Source of the DNA: Streptomyces sp. RerS4
Lineage (GTDB): Bacteria > Actinomycetota > Actinomycetes > Streptomycetales > Streptomycetaceae
Reading direction: 5' to 3'
Assembly (NCBI RefSeq): GCF_023515955.1
Contig: NZ_CP097322.1
Location: 7,237,483 to 7,301,482 of the forward strand
DNA length: 64,000 nt
Shown: positions 42,861-51,424 of the stretch, in pieces
How the letters are laid out: every line of letters begins with the position of its first letter
How positions within the stretch are numbered: the stretch's first letter is position 1
Notes under the pieces: generated by a model
Seen by the model: only the letters and a program-made list of their open reading frames with translations
What the model was told of the DNA's origin: nothing
The model's database searches: none
Program-made: the position numbers and the translations under genes

Positions 42861-43369
42861 CTCCGCTCTCGGTGAATAGCTGGCGCGATCCACTACGTAG
42901 GAGAGGATGTCCGTGAATGTCCCGAACAGCTGGTCTTGCCACCCCCAACCCACCAGAAGCGCTCCGGGACGCCAGGACCTGCGTCGATCATGAAGATGTC
43001 CTGGGAACGATCATCATTGATCGAGACTGGAAACAGGCTCGTACCTTCCGGGAGTCCCACGTCCGCCAACGCGTCGTCTTCCAGGAGGATCTCCCGGAAA
43101 CGGAGAGCATCGGCGGCACGACCGCCATCGCTCCAGTCGTGGCACCCGAAGATCGGCATCGACAAGTGGAAGCCGTCCAGCCCGTCCGTAAGTGCGAGGA
43201 AGCGGCGGTAGTGCTCTTCGAGCGGCTGCCCCGCCTTCTCTTCGAGTGCCGCGACCCGCTCACTGCCGGCCGGTGCGTAGATCCGCGGTAGGGGCCATAG
43301 GCCCAAGTCGTCGAAATGCGCCTTCACATTTTCCCGAATAAGTTCGATGATCAAATTCGCGAGTTTCAT
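42852..43369 (-). pseudogene. SUKH-type (SMI1/KNR4) protein, frameshifted near the C-terminus
   Basis: From ATG 43369 (MKLANLIIELIRENVKAHFD) it shows the SUKH pattern: AALEEKAGQPLEEHYRRFLA, LTDGLDGFHLSMPIFGCHDW and FPVSINDDRSQDIFMIDAGP. After ERFWWVGGG the frame is lost at a CCCCC run (about 42941-42945). In the shifted frame the natural ending QLFGTFTDILSYVVDRASYS runs to a stop at 42852. It is an immunity-like gene that is intact except for a one- or two-base indel. Confidence 0.6.
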
Positions 43370-43399
43370 GTCCATCTCTCGAACTCTATGGGCGAAAAT

Positions 43400-43662
43400 T
43401 TCGCATACCACCAGATCGTCGCGGCCGGCGAGCTCTCACCCAGCCAAGTACGGGCCGGCCTCGCCTGCCTGCGCGACATCATCGCCCCCGACAACTGGCC
43501 GCCCCTGATCTGGACCAGGGCCGACGGCTACCAGCCCGAAGCCGAATGAGCCGCCCTGGAAGCCTACGAACGAACCGTGATCAAACGAGAAGCTCACCGC
43601 GTTCCGCCGGTTCATCACCGGCACCGTCGCACCCCGCCCTCGACCTCATCGCGACCGCCTGA
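43400..43662 (+). pseudogene. RacP-like protein, degraded
   Basis: The frame gives YHQIVAAGELSPSQVRAGLA, then CLRDIIAPDNWPPLIWTRAD and GYQPEAE, stop. Downstream pieces in other frames (LEAYERTVIKREA, FRRFITGT, LDLIATA) match the rest of RacP-type proteins, which are common in Streptomyces mobile elements and carry a winged-helix-like core. It has lost its N-terminus and is broken by a stop and indels. Confidence 0.5.
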
Positions 43663-43678
43663 CCAGTCCCCGCAGGGG

Positions 43679-43709
43679 GCGGCGGGCTCGGCTTTGCCGG
43701 GCCCGCCGC
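43679..43709. terminator. Hairpin terminator after the RacP remnant
   Basis: GGCGGGC-T-CGGC-TTT-GCCG-G-GCCCGCC forms an eleven-pair stem with one mismatch and a TTT loop. It would insulate the lanthipeptide operon starting at 43888 from upstream transcription. Confidence 0.5.
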
Positions 43710-43887
43710 TCCGTTTCGGGGCGCGCTCACCAGCTATGGCCGTCCTGATTCAGGCTGCTTGATCCCAAGGCTCACGCCTACAGCTCGGCCCGAGACAGCA
43801 AGGCTTCTGCCTGTTGCCCCGGGTTGCGGCCTTCACCTGAGGTGCCATCGTGGAAGTAGAGGCATTGCTCCTGCCGAGGGTTGAGCC

Positions 43888-44274
43888 ATGGAAGACGAGC
43901 AAGCACACGTTGTGTACAGCGATGACCAGTTCGACCTGGACATCCGCGTGAAGATGACGACACGGGAAGTCGACAAGTTCGTCATCGAGGACACCCACAG
44001 CTGCGCCAGCACCTGCGGCGATGAATGCACGAACAGCTGTGCCAGTACCTGTGCGGGCAGTTGCCCCGTATTCGACACCCCCAACGAGACCGAAACCTGT
44101 GAGACCTGCGGCTCCTGCACCTCGGAGTGCGACCGCAGTCTCTACGAGGATCACTACGTCCTGGAAGTCAGTCAGGTCCGGGCCGACGGGGTCACCCGCC
44201 GGGTCGCCGGTGAGCATGTCATCCGCCGCATCGTCGAGCACGCCCCGGACGAGCACACCCCGCAGGAAGGCTGA
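43888..44274 (+). CDS. FxLD-type lanthipeptide precursor with an unusually long C-terminal extension
   Basis: 128 residues from ATG 43888. The leader contains the class I motif FDLD at 15-18 (DDQFDLDIRVKM), which binds the LanB dehydratase. A Ser/Thr/Cys-rich core follows: Cys39, 43, 47, 51, 55 and 59 at an exact four-residue period (HSCASTCGDECTNSCASTCA), then a second cluster Cys71, 74, 77 and 81 (ETCETCGSCTSEC). After this come 47 residues without cysteine (LYEDHYVLEVSQVRADGVTR). FxLD peptides known to me are much shorter and end soon after the core. Its TGA overlaps the LanC start (TGATG). Confidence 0.75.
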   Translation: MEDEQAHVVYSDDQFDLDIRVKMTTREVDKFVIEDTHSCASTCGDECTNSCASTCAGSCPVFDTPNETETCETCGSCTSECDRSLYEDHYVLEVSQVRADGVTRRVAGEHVIRRIVEHAPDEHTPQEG

Positions 44275-45581
44275 TGGCCCCGCCCGCCTGGCGGCCGGCC
44301 ATCGTCGATCCGCAGACCGTCGCCTCGGTGCGCGCCATCTGCGTGGACGTGCTCTCGCGGCTGCGTGACCCCGCCGGCGTCGAGCGAGCGGTCCGGACCA
44401 CGCCGCGCCAGGGGCGTCCGCGGTGGACGCCCCACAGCACCGCCCAAGGCGCTTGCGGCCTCGCCCTCGCCTGCGGACACCTCGACCGGTGCCTGCCCGG
44501 CGAGGGCTGGGACCTCGTGGCCCACCATCACCTCAGCCGCGCCGTCGACGGCACCACGTCGAGCCCCGTGGGCACTCTGGGACTCTTCGCCGGCCTCACC
44601 GGAGTGGCTTTCACCACCTCGTACCTGGCGCACGGCGGACAGCGGTACCGCAGCCTGCTCGGCGGCATCGACGAGAGCCTGTACACCCGGATTCCCCGAC
44701 GACTTCCCGCTGTCACCGGGGAAGGCCTCGCCGTCGGCACGTTCGACCTCGTGTCGGGGTGGACTGGCGTGGCCGCGTACCTCCACTCCCGGCCGTCCGG
44801 CCCGGCCCGGGACCGCGCCCTCGACACCGTGCTCGCCTGGCTCGTGGATCTGTCCCGTATCGTCGACGGAGTCCCCGCCTGGCACACCCCCCGCGCCCTC
44901 ATCACGGACGAGAGCCTGCGCGATCGGTACCGAACCGCGGTCGCCAACTGCGGTCTCGCCCACGGGATCACCGGCCCCCTCGCCATGCTCGCCCTCGCCC
45001 ACGCCGACGGCCCGATCGGCGCCGGGCACACCGAGGCGATCCGTCGTACGGCGTCCTGGCTCGCCTCACAACAGGTCGACGACGCCCGAGGAGGGGCATA
45101 CCCGGCGGTCGTTCCCCTCGGTGAGGACTCCGCCGCACCGTCGGCGGCCCGCGACGCCTGGTGCTACGGCAGCCCCGGTGTCGCGCGCGCCCTCTGGCTC
45201 GCCGGCACCGCCCTCGGCGACCCCGACCTGACCCGTACGGCCGTCGCGGCCATGCGGACCGTACTACGGCGGCCCGTCGCCCGGCGGCGCATCGACTCCC
45301 CCGGCTTCTGCCACGGCATCGCCGGGCTCCTTCAGGTCACCCTGCGATTCGCCGTCGACACCGGAGATCAGGAGATCAGCGACGGCGCACGCCGACTGGT
45401 AGACCAGCTGCTCGGCGAATACCAGCCGCAGGCGCCCTTCGGCTATCGCAGTGTCGAGCCTGACAGCAGCCGCGAGGACCGGTCCGGCCTCCTCGAAGGC
45501 GCCGCAGGGATCGCCCTCACCCTTCTTTCCGCCGTCTCCGCAGAACCACCCGCCTGGGACCGGTTCTTCCTGCTGTCATGA
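44274..45581 (+). CDS. Lanthipeptide cyclase LanC
   Basis: 435 residues. The alpha-toroid family marks are present: STAQGACGLALACGHLDRCL, LFAGLTGVAFTTSYLAHGG, NCGLAHGITGPLAMLALAH, then the zinc ligands Cys297 in AWCYGSPGVARALW and Cys346-His347 in GFCHGIAGLLQVTL. LanC adds cysteine thiols to dehydroalanine/dehydrobutyrine to form (methyl)lanthionine rings. Overlaps with the precursor (1 base) and with LanB (ATGA, 45578-45581) indicate one tightly coupled operon. Confidence 0.92.
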   Translation: MAPPAWRPAIVDPQTVASVRAICVDVLSRLRDPAGVERAVRTTPRQGRPRWTPHSTAQGACGLALACGHLDRCLPGEGWDLVAHHHLSRAVDGTTSSPVGTLGLFAGLTGVAFTTSYLAHGGQRYRSLLGGIDESLYTRIPRRLPAVTGEGLAVGTFDLVSGWTGVAAYLHSRPSGPARDRALDTVLAWLVDLSRIVDGVPAWHTPRALITDESLRDRYRTAVANCGLAHGITGPLAMLALAHADGPIGAGHTEAIRRTASWLASQQVDDARGGAYPAVVPLGEDSAAPSAARDAWCYGSPGVARALWLAGTALGDPDLTRTAVAAMRTVLRRPVARRRIDSPGFCHGIAGLLQVTLRFAVDTGDQEISDGARRLVDQLLGEYQPQAPFGYRSVEPDSSREDRSGLLEGAAGIALTLLSAVSAEPPAWDRFFLLS

Positions 45582-48500
45582 GCGCCGACGCCTCCCGTGG
45601 TCCCGGCACTCGGCGACGAGCCCGCCCCCGGGCATCGGGGCTCTACCGCTGTCTCGACCACTTCGTGATCCGCACCCCGATCCTCCCCGTCACGGACTAC
45701 CCCGCGGCCGAGGACCTCAGGCGCGCGCCCGCAACCGCTCGCGTCCGGGACGACGAGCACGCGCGGCGTGCCGTCGTCGTGTCCTCGCTGCCTCTCGCCA
45801 CCTCATTGCTGGGGCCCGCACGCACCGAACGCGACCGGCGGCGTCTCGAGTCGAGCATCCTGCGCTACCTCATTCGCCTCAGCACCCGGCCCACGCCCTT
45901 CGGGCTGAACGCCGGCGTCGCCCTGGGGCGGTGGGGCCCGGTCACCGACGTCCGCCTCGCTGATCGGCCTCCCGACGTCCACGCCCGTGTCGACATGCAC
46001 GCCCTCATGCACTTCGTCACCGCCCTCGAATCGCGAACCGAGATCCGGGAGGCGACCACGGTCATCGCCAATCCGGCCGTGCTGCACCGCGCCGGGCGGA
46101 TCACATTGAGCGGTGTCGAAGCGGTCCTCGGGGCGAACGGCGGCGAGAACGTCACCCTCCGCGCCACCGGCGCCGTCACGCGCGCCCTCGCCCTCACCCG
46201 CACCCCCATGGCCTACTCCGACCTCGCCGCCGACCTCTTGGAAGCCGTCCCTGGAGCCACTCCCGACAAGGTCCACGACCTGCTGTACCGGCTGTGGCGG
46301 CACGCGTTCCTCCTGACGGACCTCCGCCCACCGCTGACCCACCTCGATCCTGCGGGACATGTCCTCGACCACCTCGGCCGGATACCGGCAGCCGGCACCG
46401 CCGCGGCGGACCTCGGTGAACTGCTGGCCGCGATCCGGGACTGGGAGAGGCAGCCGGCCGGCGCCGGCGCCGCCGCCTTCCCGGCGCTCGCCGACCACGC
46501 CCGCCGCGTCACGGGCTTCGGAACGGCCACCCCCCTCCAGGTCGACACCGTTCTGCCCCTCGCGGCCTGCGACGTGTCCCGCAAAGTGGCCGACGAAGCG
46601 GTCCGAGCGGCCGAACTGCTGCTGCGGCTCACCCCGTTCCCCTTCGGTCTGCCGCAGATCAGCGCGTACAGGAGTGCGTTCGAGGTCCGGTACGGCACCG
46701 ACCGCGAAGTGCCCGTACTCGAACTCCTCGATCCCGTCACGGGTCTCGGCTCACCCTCCCTCCTCCCCCCGGTCCTTCCCGCCAAGGCCGCCCGGAGCGA
46801 GACCTTGCTCCGCCTCGCCACCGGTGCTCTCCACGACCACCTCGACGGCATCGACCTCGACCAGGACACCATCGACCGACTCGCCTTCTGGGAAGCGGAC
46901 CCCGAGCGGCTCCCCACCTCGCTCGACCTCTACGCCATGGTCTCCGCCGCGTCACCCGCCGCCGTCGACGCCGGCGACTTCCACCTGGTCGTCGGTCCCA
47001 ACGTCGGTGCCGGAGCGGCCGGACGCAACCTCGGCCGCTTCGCGGGCATGCTCACCGGCGCCGTTCCCGCCCTCGGTGCGATCGCCGACGCCGAACAGTC
47101 CGTTGAAGCCGGCCGCATCCTGGCCGAACTGGTGTACCTCCCTGAGAAGACCCGCTCGGCCAACGTCGTCGTCAGGCCCGCGATCCGCGACCACGAGGTC
47201 GGCATCCGCACCAGCGCGGAGGACGGACCTGCCCGCTCCATCCCTCTCGACCAACTCGCGGTCCGTGTCACGAACGGCAGGTTCGTACTCGTCTGGGACG
47301 ACGGCACGGGGGAACTCCGAGAGGTCAGCGTCTGCTCGGGACACATGCTCAACAACAGCCGGGCCCCCGCCGTCTGCCGCTTCCTCGCCGAGGTGAGCCG
47401 CGACGGCACCGCCCAGATCGTCGGCTTCGACTGGGGCCCGGCCCGCGACTTCCCCTACCTGCCCCGAGTCGCCTCCGACCGGGTCGTCCTGCGCCTGGCC
47501 CAGTGGCGCATCGACCACGCCACGGCGCACGAGATGGCCGGGCCGCCGGACCGGTTCCCGGCCGCGTTCGACGCCTGGCGCCGCCGATGGCGAGTGCCCC
47601 GCTACACGTACCTCACGAGCAGCGACGCAGCCGCGGACCACCGGCTCCTCATCGACTCCACCGCGCATGCGCACACCAACGAGATAAGGCGAGCCCTCAC
47701 CCGTCTGCGGCCCGGCGGCAGCGTGGTCCTCCAGGAAGCCCTTCCCGGCCTCGCCGACGCCTGGGTCAGTGGGCCGAACGGGCGCCACACCGTCGAACTC
47801 GTGGTGTCCATGACCCGCAACACCCCTGTTCCGCCGTCCGTTCCCCCCGGCAAAGCCGGCGCCCGGGTGGCGAGGGCGGACCGGTTGCGCCCCCCGGGCA
47901 GCGACTGGACCTACGTCAAGCTCTACGGCGACCGGCAGGAGGAGGAATCCCTGCTCGTCGACGGCATCCGCGAGGTCGTCCGCTCCCTGGACCGCCATTG
48001 CGACCGACGGTTCTTCCTGCGCTACGGAGACCCCGAGCCCCACCTGCGGCTACGCCTGCGCGGAAACCCCTCCGTGCTCGTCCCCGCACTCAGCGACTGG
48101 GCCGGCGGCCTCCTCGCCGACGGCCACGTCTCGCGGTTCACCTTCGACGTCTACGATCGTGAGATCGAACGCTACGGCGGCCTCATAGGGATGGACGTCA
48201 CGGAGCAGCTGTACTCCGCCGACAGTTCCGCCGTTCTCGACCTGCTCTCCCTCGACCACGCCGGTCAGTCTCAGCTCGACAGGACGGGCCTGGCCCTGCT
48301 CACCATCGACGACCTGCTGACCGGGCTCGGCCTGAGCGAAGCCGAGAGGGTCCGCTTCTACCACCGGGAGACTCCCCAGCGCCGGCTCGCAGGTGCGGAG
48401 TACCGCACCCGCAAGGCGGAATTCTGTGACCTGCTGCGCAGCCCGCCTCCTCGTCCCATCGGCGACGTCCTCAGCCGGCGGCGACCCCACCTGGCGGACG

Positions 48501-48679
48501 TCGCCGACCGGCTCGCCGATCTGAAACGCCGTCGGCAACTCGGCAAGACGCTGCCCGAGCTGTGCCACAGCTACGTGCACCTCCACTGCAACCGCCTCCT
48601 GGGCACGGACCGCGCCGCCGAGAACACGGCGTTGGAACTGCTCTACCGCACCCGCCACAGCATCACATCGGGAGCCTGA
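45578..48679 (+). CDS. Class I lanthipeptide dehydratase LanB (full-length)
   Basis: 1033 residues. The N-terminal glutamylation domain has the hallmark YLIRLSTRPTPFGLNAGVAL (Arg100, Arg104, TPFG 106-109). The C-terminal SpaB_C-type elimination domain begins near residue 776 (WTYVKLYGDRQEEESLLVDG) and contains RFFLRYGDPEPHLRLRLRGN. LanB transfers glutamate from glutamyl-tRNA to Ser/Thr of the precursor and eliminates it, giving dehydro residues. Both domains are in one chain, unlike split systems. The protein ends TALELLYRTRHSITSGA. No transporter, protease or immunity gene follows. Confidence 0.95.
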   Translation: MSADASRGPGTRRRARPRASGLYRCLDHFVIRTPILPVTDYPAAEDLRRAPATARVRDDEHARRAVVVSSLPLATSLLGPARTERDRRRLESSILRYLIRLSTRPTPFGLNAGVALGRWGPVTDVRLADRPPDVHARVDMHALMHFVTALESRTEIREATTVIANPAVLHRAGRITLSGVEAVLGANGGENVTLRATGAVTRALALTRTPMAYSDLAADLLEAVPGATPDKVHDLLYRLWRHAFLLTDLRPPLTHLDPAGHVLDHLGRIPAAGTAAADLGELLAAIRDWERQPAGAGAAAFPALADHARRVTGFGTATPLQVDTVLPLAACDVSRKVADEAVRAAELLLRLTPFPFGLPQISAYRSAFEVRYGTDREVPVLELLDPVTGLGSPSLLPPVLPAKAARSETLLRLATGALHDHLDGIDLDQDTIDRLAFWEADPERLPTSLDLYAMVSAASPAAVDAGDFHLVVGPNVGAGAAGRNLGRFAGMLTGAVPALGAIADAEQSVEAGRILAELVYLPEKTRSANVVVRPAIRDHEVGIRTSAEDGPARSIPLDQLAVRVTNGRFVLVWDDGTGELREVSVCSGHMLNNSRAPAVCRFLAEVSRDGTAQIVGFDWGPARDFPYLPRVASDRVVLRLAQWRIDHATAHEMAGPPDRFPAAFDAWRRRWRVPRYTYLTSSDAAADHRLLIDSTAHAHTNEIRRALTRLRPGGSVVLQEALPGLADAWVSGPNGRHTVELVVSMTRNTPVPPSVPPGKAGARVARADRLRPPGSDWTYVKLYGDRQEEESLLVDGIREVVRSLDRHCDRRFFLRYGDPEPHLRLRLRGNPSVLVPALSDWAGGLLADGHVSRFTFDVYDREIERYGGLIGMDVTEQLYSADSSAVLDLLSLDHAGQSQLDRTGLALLTIDDLLTGLGLSEAERVRFYHRETPQRRLAGAEYRTRKAEFCDLLRSPPPRPIGDVLSRRRPHLADVADRLADLKRRRQLGKTLPELCHSYVHLHCNRLLGTDRAAENTALELLYRTRHSITSGA

Positions 48680-48750
48680 ACCCCGATCCACGGTGGCTCA
48701 TGGTGAGTGGCACAGGGATGCCGCCGATTGCGGCCTCGCCTCTGATGCGG

Positions 48751-48900
48751 TCAGTGGCGTGGGCGGGTGAACCAGACCGCGCTGTCCTTCTGAACCATGA
48801 GGACGATCAGCAGAGCACCGGCTGCCGGCTCTGCGAGGGCTACCATGACGGTGCCGGCGGGGGCGATGTCGGCCACCATCTGCGCTGCCACCTTCAACCT
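48751..48900 (-). CDS. Possible small membrane peptide
   Basis: The minus frame reads LKVAAQMVADIAPAGTVMVA, then LAEPAAGALLIVLMVQKDSA and ends WFTRPRH. It contains one hydrophobic stretch. The start codon is unclear and no ribosome-binding site is seen. The rest of the gap 48680-49011 holds nothing recognisable. It may be a chance frame. Confidence 0.25.
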   Translation of the reverse strand, partial: RLKVAAQMVADIAPAGTVMVALAEPAAGALLIVLMVQKDSAVWFTRPRH

Positions 48901-49011
48901 CTGCCTCGTGGACAGCGTTGGCCATGTACCCCGACGGCCCGGTGTCGTCGGTCGTCGACTGCCCTGGCGGTGCCGGCAGGACTGTCAGCCGTGCATGCCA
49001 GACTCGGCGGC

Positions 49012-49458
49012 ATGCCGCTGTGTGACTATTTCTCGGCCGCTGACGATCAAACCGCCGTCGCGGTCCTCCGGACTCCGGGAGGCCCGGGGCAGGCGGAACT
49101 CGACGTGGTCCTCCTCAAGAACATCGATCCGGTCGTCGCGATCGCCCAACTCGAAGCCATCATGACCGGTTGCAGCCATGAGGAGGCCGGCGAGCGCCCG
49201 CGGTCCGGACAACTGCTGTCGGAGCCGGAGGACGGCCCGCCGTTCGTGGTCAGCTTGTCGGACACGCTGATCGATGCCCTCGCCACGGCGACGCGGGACG
49301 ACCTCGTTCGCTTTGCCGAGCCGTGGTCGATGACCGATGAACTCCGGCAGATGGGGATCAGCGTCGAGGATACGGCCGCTGTTCTGAAGAACCTGGCCGG
49401 ACTGGCTGAGCGCGCTCGGGCTTCCGACCAACGGCTGTATTGCTGGTGGGCCCCGTGA
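49012..49458 (+). CDS. Hypothetical protein (148 aa), immunity-protein-like
   Basis: ATG 49012 gives MPLCDYFSAADDQTAVAVLR, then LDVVLLKNIDPVVAIAQLEA, VVSLSDTLIDALATATRDDL and a C-terminal helix EDTAAVLKNLAGLAERARAS, ending LYCWWAP. It is soluble, with no signal or transmembrane segment. Such small acidic alpha/beta proteins with a final WWxP are frequent in Streptomyces next to mobile genes, and some are annotated as immunity-like. I do not assign a family. The 3' end overlaps the IS21 remnant. Confidence 0.55.
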   Translation: MPLCDYFSAADDQTAVAVLRTPGGPGQAELDVVLLKNIDPVVAIAQLEAIMTGCSHEEAGERPRSGQLLSEPEDGPPFVVSLSDTLIDALATATRDDLVRFAEPWSMTDELRQMGISVEDTAAVLKNLAGLAERARASDQRLYCWWAP

Positions 49459-49559
49459 TCCACCGGTGTCCGTTGCTGTTGTCCTTGTTCGGCTACGCGG
49501 TGGACTTCCGCGGCGAGGCGCTGGACGCCCTGGACCGGATGGGGTGTGTTCCTTGGTCG

Positions 49560-49823
49560 GAGCACATGATCCAGACGAAGGCCGCTTTCGCGGTCGGCGA
49601 CCCGTCCTACCGAACCATCAAGGGCATCCTGATCGCCGGCACCGAGACCGATCCGGAGCCCGAATCGAGCGGGGACGCGGGAGCCGCGGCATTCCTCCAC
49701 GGGCCCCAGCGGCTGTTCGCCTCCGTCGCCCCGTCCGAGACGGCGGATGAGCTCCACGACGACCAGGTCCACGGCGAGTTGAGGGAAGCATCTGATGAGC
49801 GTGATGGATTCTGCCCTGCGTGA
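49560..49823 (+). pseudogene. IS21 IstA transposase, C-terminal remnant
   Basis: The frame carries KAAFAVGDPSYRTIKGILIA, then GTETDPEPESSGDAGAAAFL and HGPQRLFASVAPSETADELH. YRTIKGIL and FLHGPQRLF are typical of the extreme C-terminus of IS21-type transposases, which precede istB with a small overlap as here. The catalytic region is missing. Upstream residues from 49470 belong to unclear sequence. Confidence 0.6.
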
Positions 49824-50569
49824 GTCGCTGAAGTCACTGCGACTCTCGGGGATGCTGGAGACCCTCGATGCCCGTCTGGCCCAGGCTCATGGAGGCGAGC
49901 TCGGGCACCTGGACTTCCTGCAGGTCCTCTGCCAGGACGAGATCACCCGCCGCGAGACCGTCGCCTTCCAACGACGCCTGACCCGGGCGAAGTTCGAGCA
50001 GCAGGTCACCCTGGAGGAGTTCGACTTCACCGCCTCCTCGAAGCTCCCGGCCGCCCAGATCCGCGACCTCGGAGCCCTGCGCTGGCTCCATTCGGGCGAG
50101 TCGGTCATCCTCTTCGGCCCGGTGGGGGTCGGCAAGACACACGTCGCCCAGGCCCTCGGCCACCTCGCGGTCCGCCAGGGGCGCCCACGTCCGGTTCGCC
50201 AAGACCAGCCGGATCCTCGCGGACCTCGCCGGCGGTCACGCGGACCGCACCTGGGACAAGCGGATCCGTGAACTGGTACGGCCCGACGTGCTCATCCTCG
50301 ACGACTTCGCCATGCGCCAGCTGTCCGCGGCCCAGGCTGACGACCTCTACGAGCTCGTCTCCGAGCGGCAGGGAAGGTCCCTGATCATCACCAGCAACCG
50401 GGCGCCCAGCGACTGGTATCCCCTCTTCCCCAACCCTGTCGTCGCCGAGTCACTCCTGGACCGGCTGATCAACACCAGCCACCAGGTCATCATGAACGGC
50501 CCCAGCTACCGCCCGAACAAGCGCCCCAAGAACCCGATGGACAAGCCTGCCAAGCCCACGATCACCTAG
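49795..50569 (+). pseudogene. IS21 IstB ATPase helper, frameshifted
   Basis: ATG 49795 begins MSVMDSALRESLKSLRLSGM and shows the DnaC/IstB fold: ETVAFQRRLTRAKFEQQVTL, Walker A FGPVGVGKTHVAQALGHLA. The frame is lost at about 50177-50184 (GGGGCGCCC) and continues one frame away with FAKTSRILADLAGGHADRTW, Walker B DVLILDDFAMRQLSAAQADD and ITSNRAPSDWYPLFPNPVVA, ending at 50569. Removing one base restores it. With the truncated istA the element is dead. Confidence 0.75.
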
Positions 50570-50600
50570 GACCGCGTCCCGGAGGGCCAGGCTGGCGAGG

Positions 50601-50972
50601 ATGTCGGTCCGGGATGAGATCGTTTCCCGCATGGCCGACACAGACGAAGCAGAAGCCGACCTTGAGCATGCCGTCATCGCTCACTATCGACTGGCCGATG
50701 ACGGCCTCGGCGAGCCAAGCCAACGGGAGGTCGTCCGCCAGGCCCAGTCCCTGCTGACCGACGCGATCGAGCAAGCCGACGTCGGTGAGTTCGACGGAAA
50801 CGAGTACGGAGGAGGCGAGGTAGTCCTCTACGCCTACGGACCGGACGCCGACGCACTCTTCGCTGTCATGGCACCCATCCTGAACGACCTGCCGTTCCGG
50901 CCGGCGCACGTCGTCTTGCGCTACGGCTCCGTCGATGACCCATCGGCTGCCGAGCATCGCGTCGACCTCTGA
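50601..50972 (+). CDS. Conserved hypothetical protein (123 aa)
   Basis: ATG 50601 gives MSVRDEIVSRMADTDEAEAD, then LLTDAIEQADVGEFDGNEYG, GGEVVLYAYGPDADALFAVM and RPAHVVLRYGSVDDPSAAEH. The pattern GG.VVLYAYGPD.DALF..M.P.L...P..P.HVVLRYGS is a small alpha/beta domain I have seen in many Streptomyces hypotheticals, some near SUKH-type immunity genes. No function can be assigned. Confidence 0.65.
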   Translation: MSVRDEIVSRMADTDEAEADLEHAVIAHYRLADDGLGEPSQREVVRQAQSLLTDAIEQADVGEFDGNEYGGGEVVLYAYGPDADALFAVMAPILNDLPFRPAHVVLRYGSVDDPSAAEHRVDL

Positions 50973-51007
50973 CGAGACGAGTCACCAGCCCCCAGCCAGA
51001 CGGGCAC

Positions 51008-51049
51008 CTGGGGAATTACGTGAACTTACCCCTGGGGAATTACGCGAAC
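51008..51049. repeat. Two 18-bp direct repeats 24 bp apart
   Basis: CTGGGGAATTACGTGAAC at 51008-51025 and CTGGGGAATTACGCGAAC at 51032-51049 differ at one position and are spaced 24 bases start to start. Such repeats often mark ends of IS or transposon elements. They lie at the 5' edge of a truncated coding fragment. Confidence 0.6.
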
Positions 51050-51205
51050 GTCCACACGGAGTACCTCGACTACGGCCGTCAGATCCGCAACGGCATGGCG
51101 CACGGCCAGACCACCCACGCGGCGATGCCACCGGCCATGGCCGTGCCGATGGTCATGACCTCGTTCACGATCGTCGCCGAGCTCTGCGCCGCACCCACCA
51201 AATGA
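51050..51205 (+). pseudogene. C-terminal fragment with HEPN-like RNxxxH motif
   Basis: The frame reads NVHTEYLDYGRQIRNGMAHG, then QTTHAAMPPAMAVPMVMTSF, TIVAELCAAPTK and stop. RNGMAHG resembles the R-N-x3-H core of HEPN RNase or nucleotidyltransferase-partner domains, but only about 50 residues are left. It starts right after the direct repeats, which suggests truncation by an element. The domain call is tentative. Confidence 0.3.
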
Positions 51206-51424
51206 TCACGGCTCGACAACGGGCGTCACACCGTCGACTTCGACGACACCTCTAGCAAGTGAAGGCGGGATTCCGTCCGGAGTCCCGCGCCACCCGCGTG
51301 AGGAACCTCGACTATGACGTACGCCAGCAGCGCCCGGCAGCCCGAGCCAGAGCCCCGACCGACCTGGTCAAGGGGTACTGAGAGCCCCGCAGCCGGCCCG
51401 GAAGTTAGTGCCGCGAGCAGTGCC

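Noticed and set aside
46952..48043. 363-codon minus-strand frame opposite LanB
   Set aside because: Antisense shadow; LanB is full-length and conserved on the plus strand.
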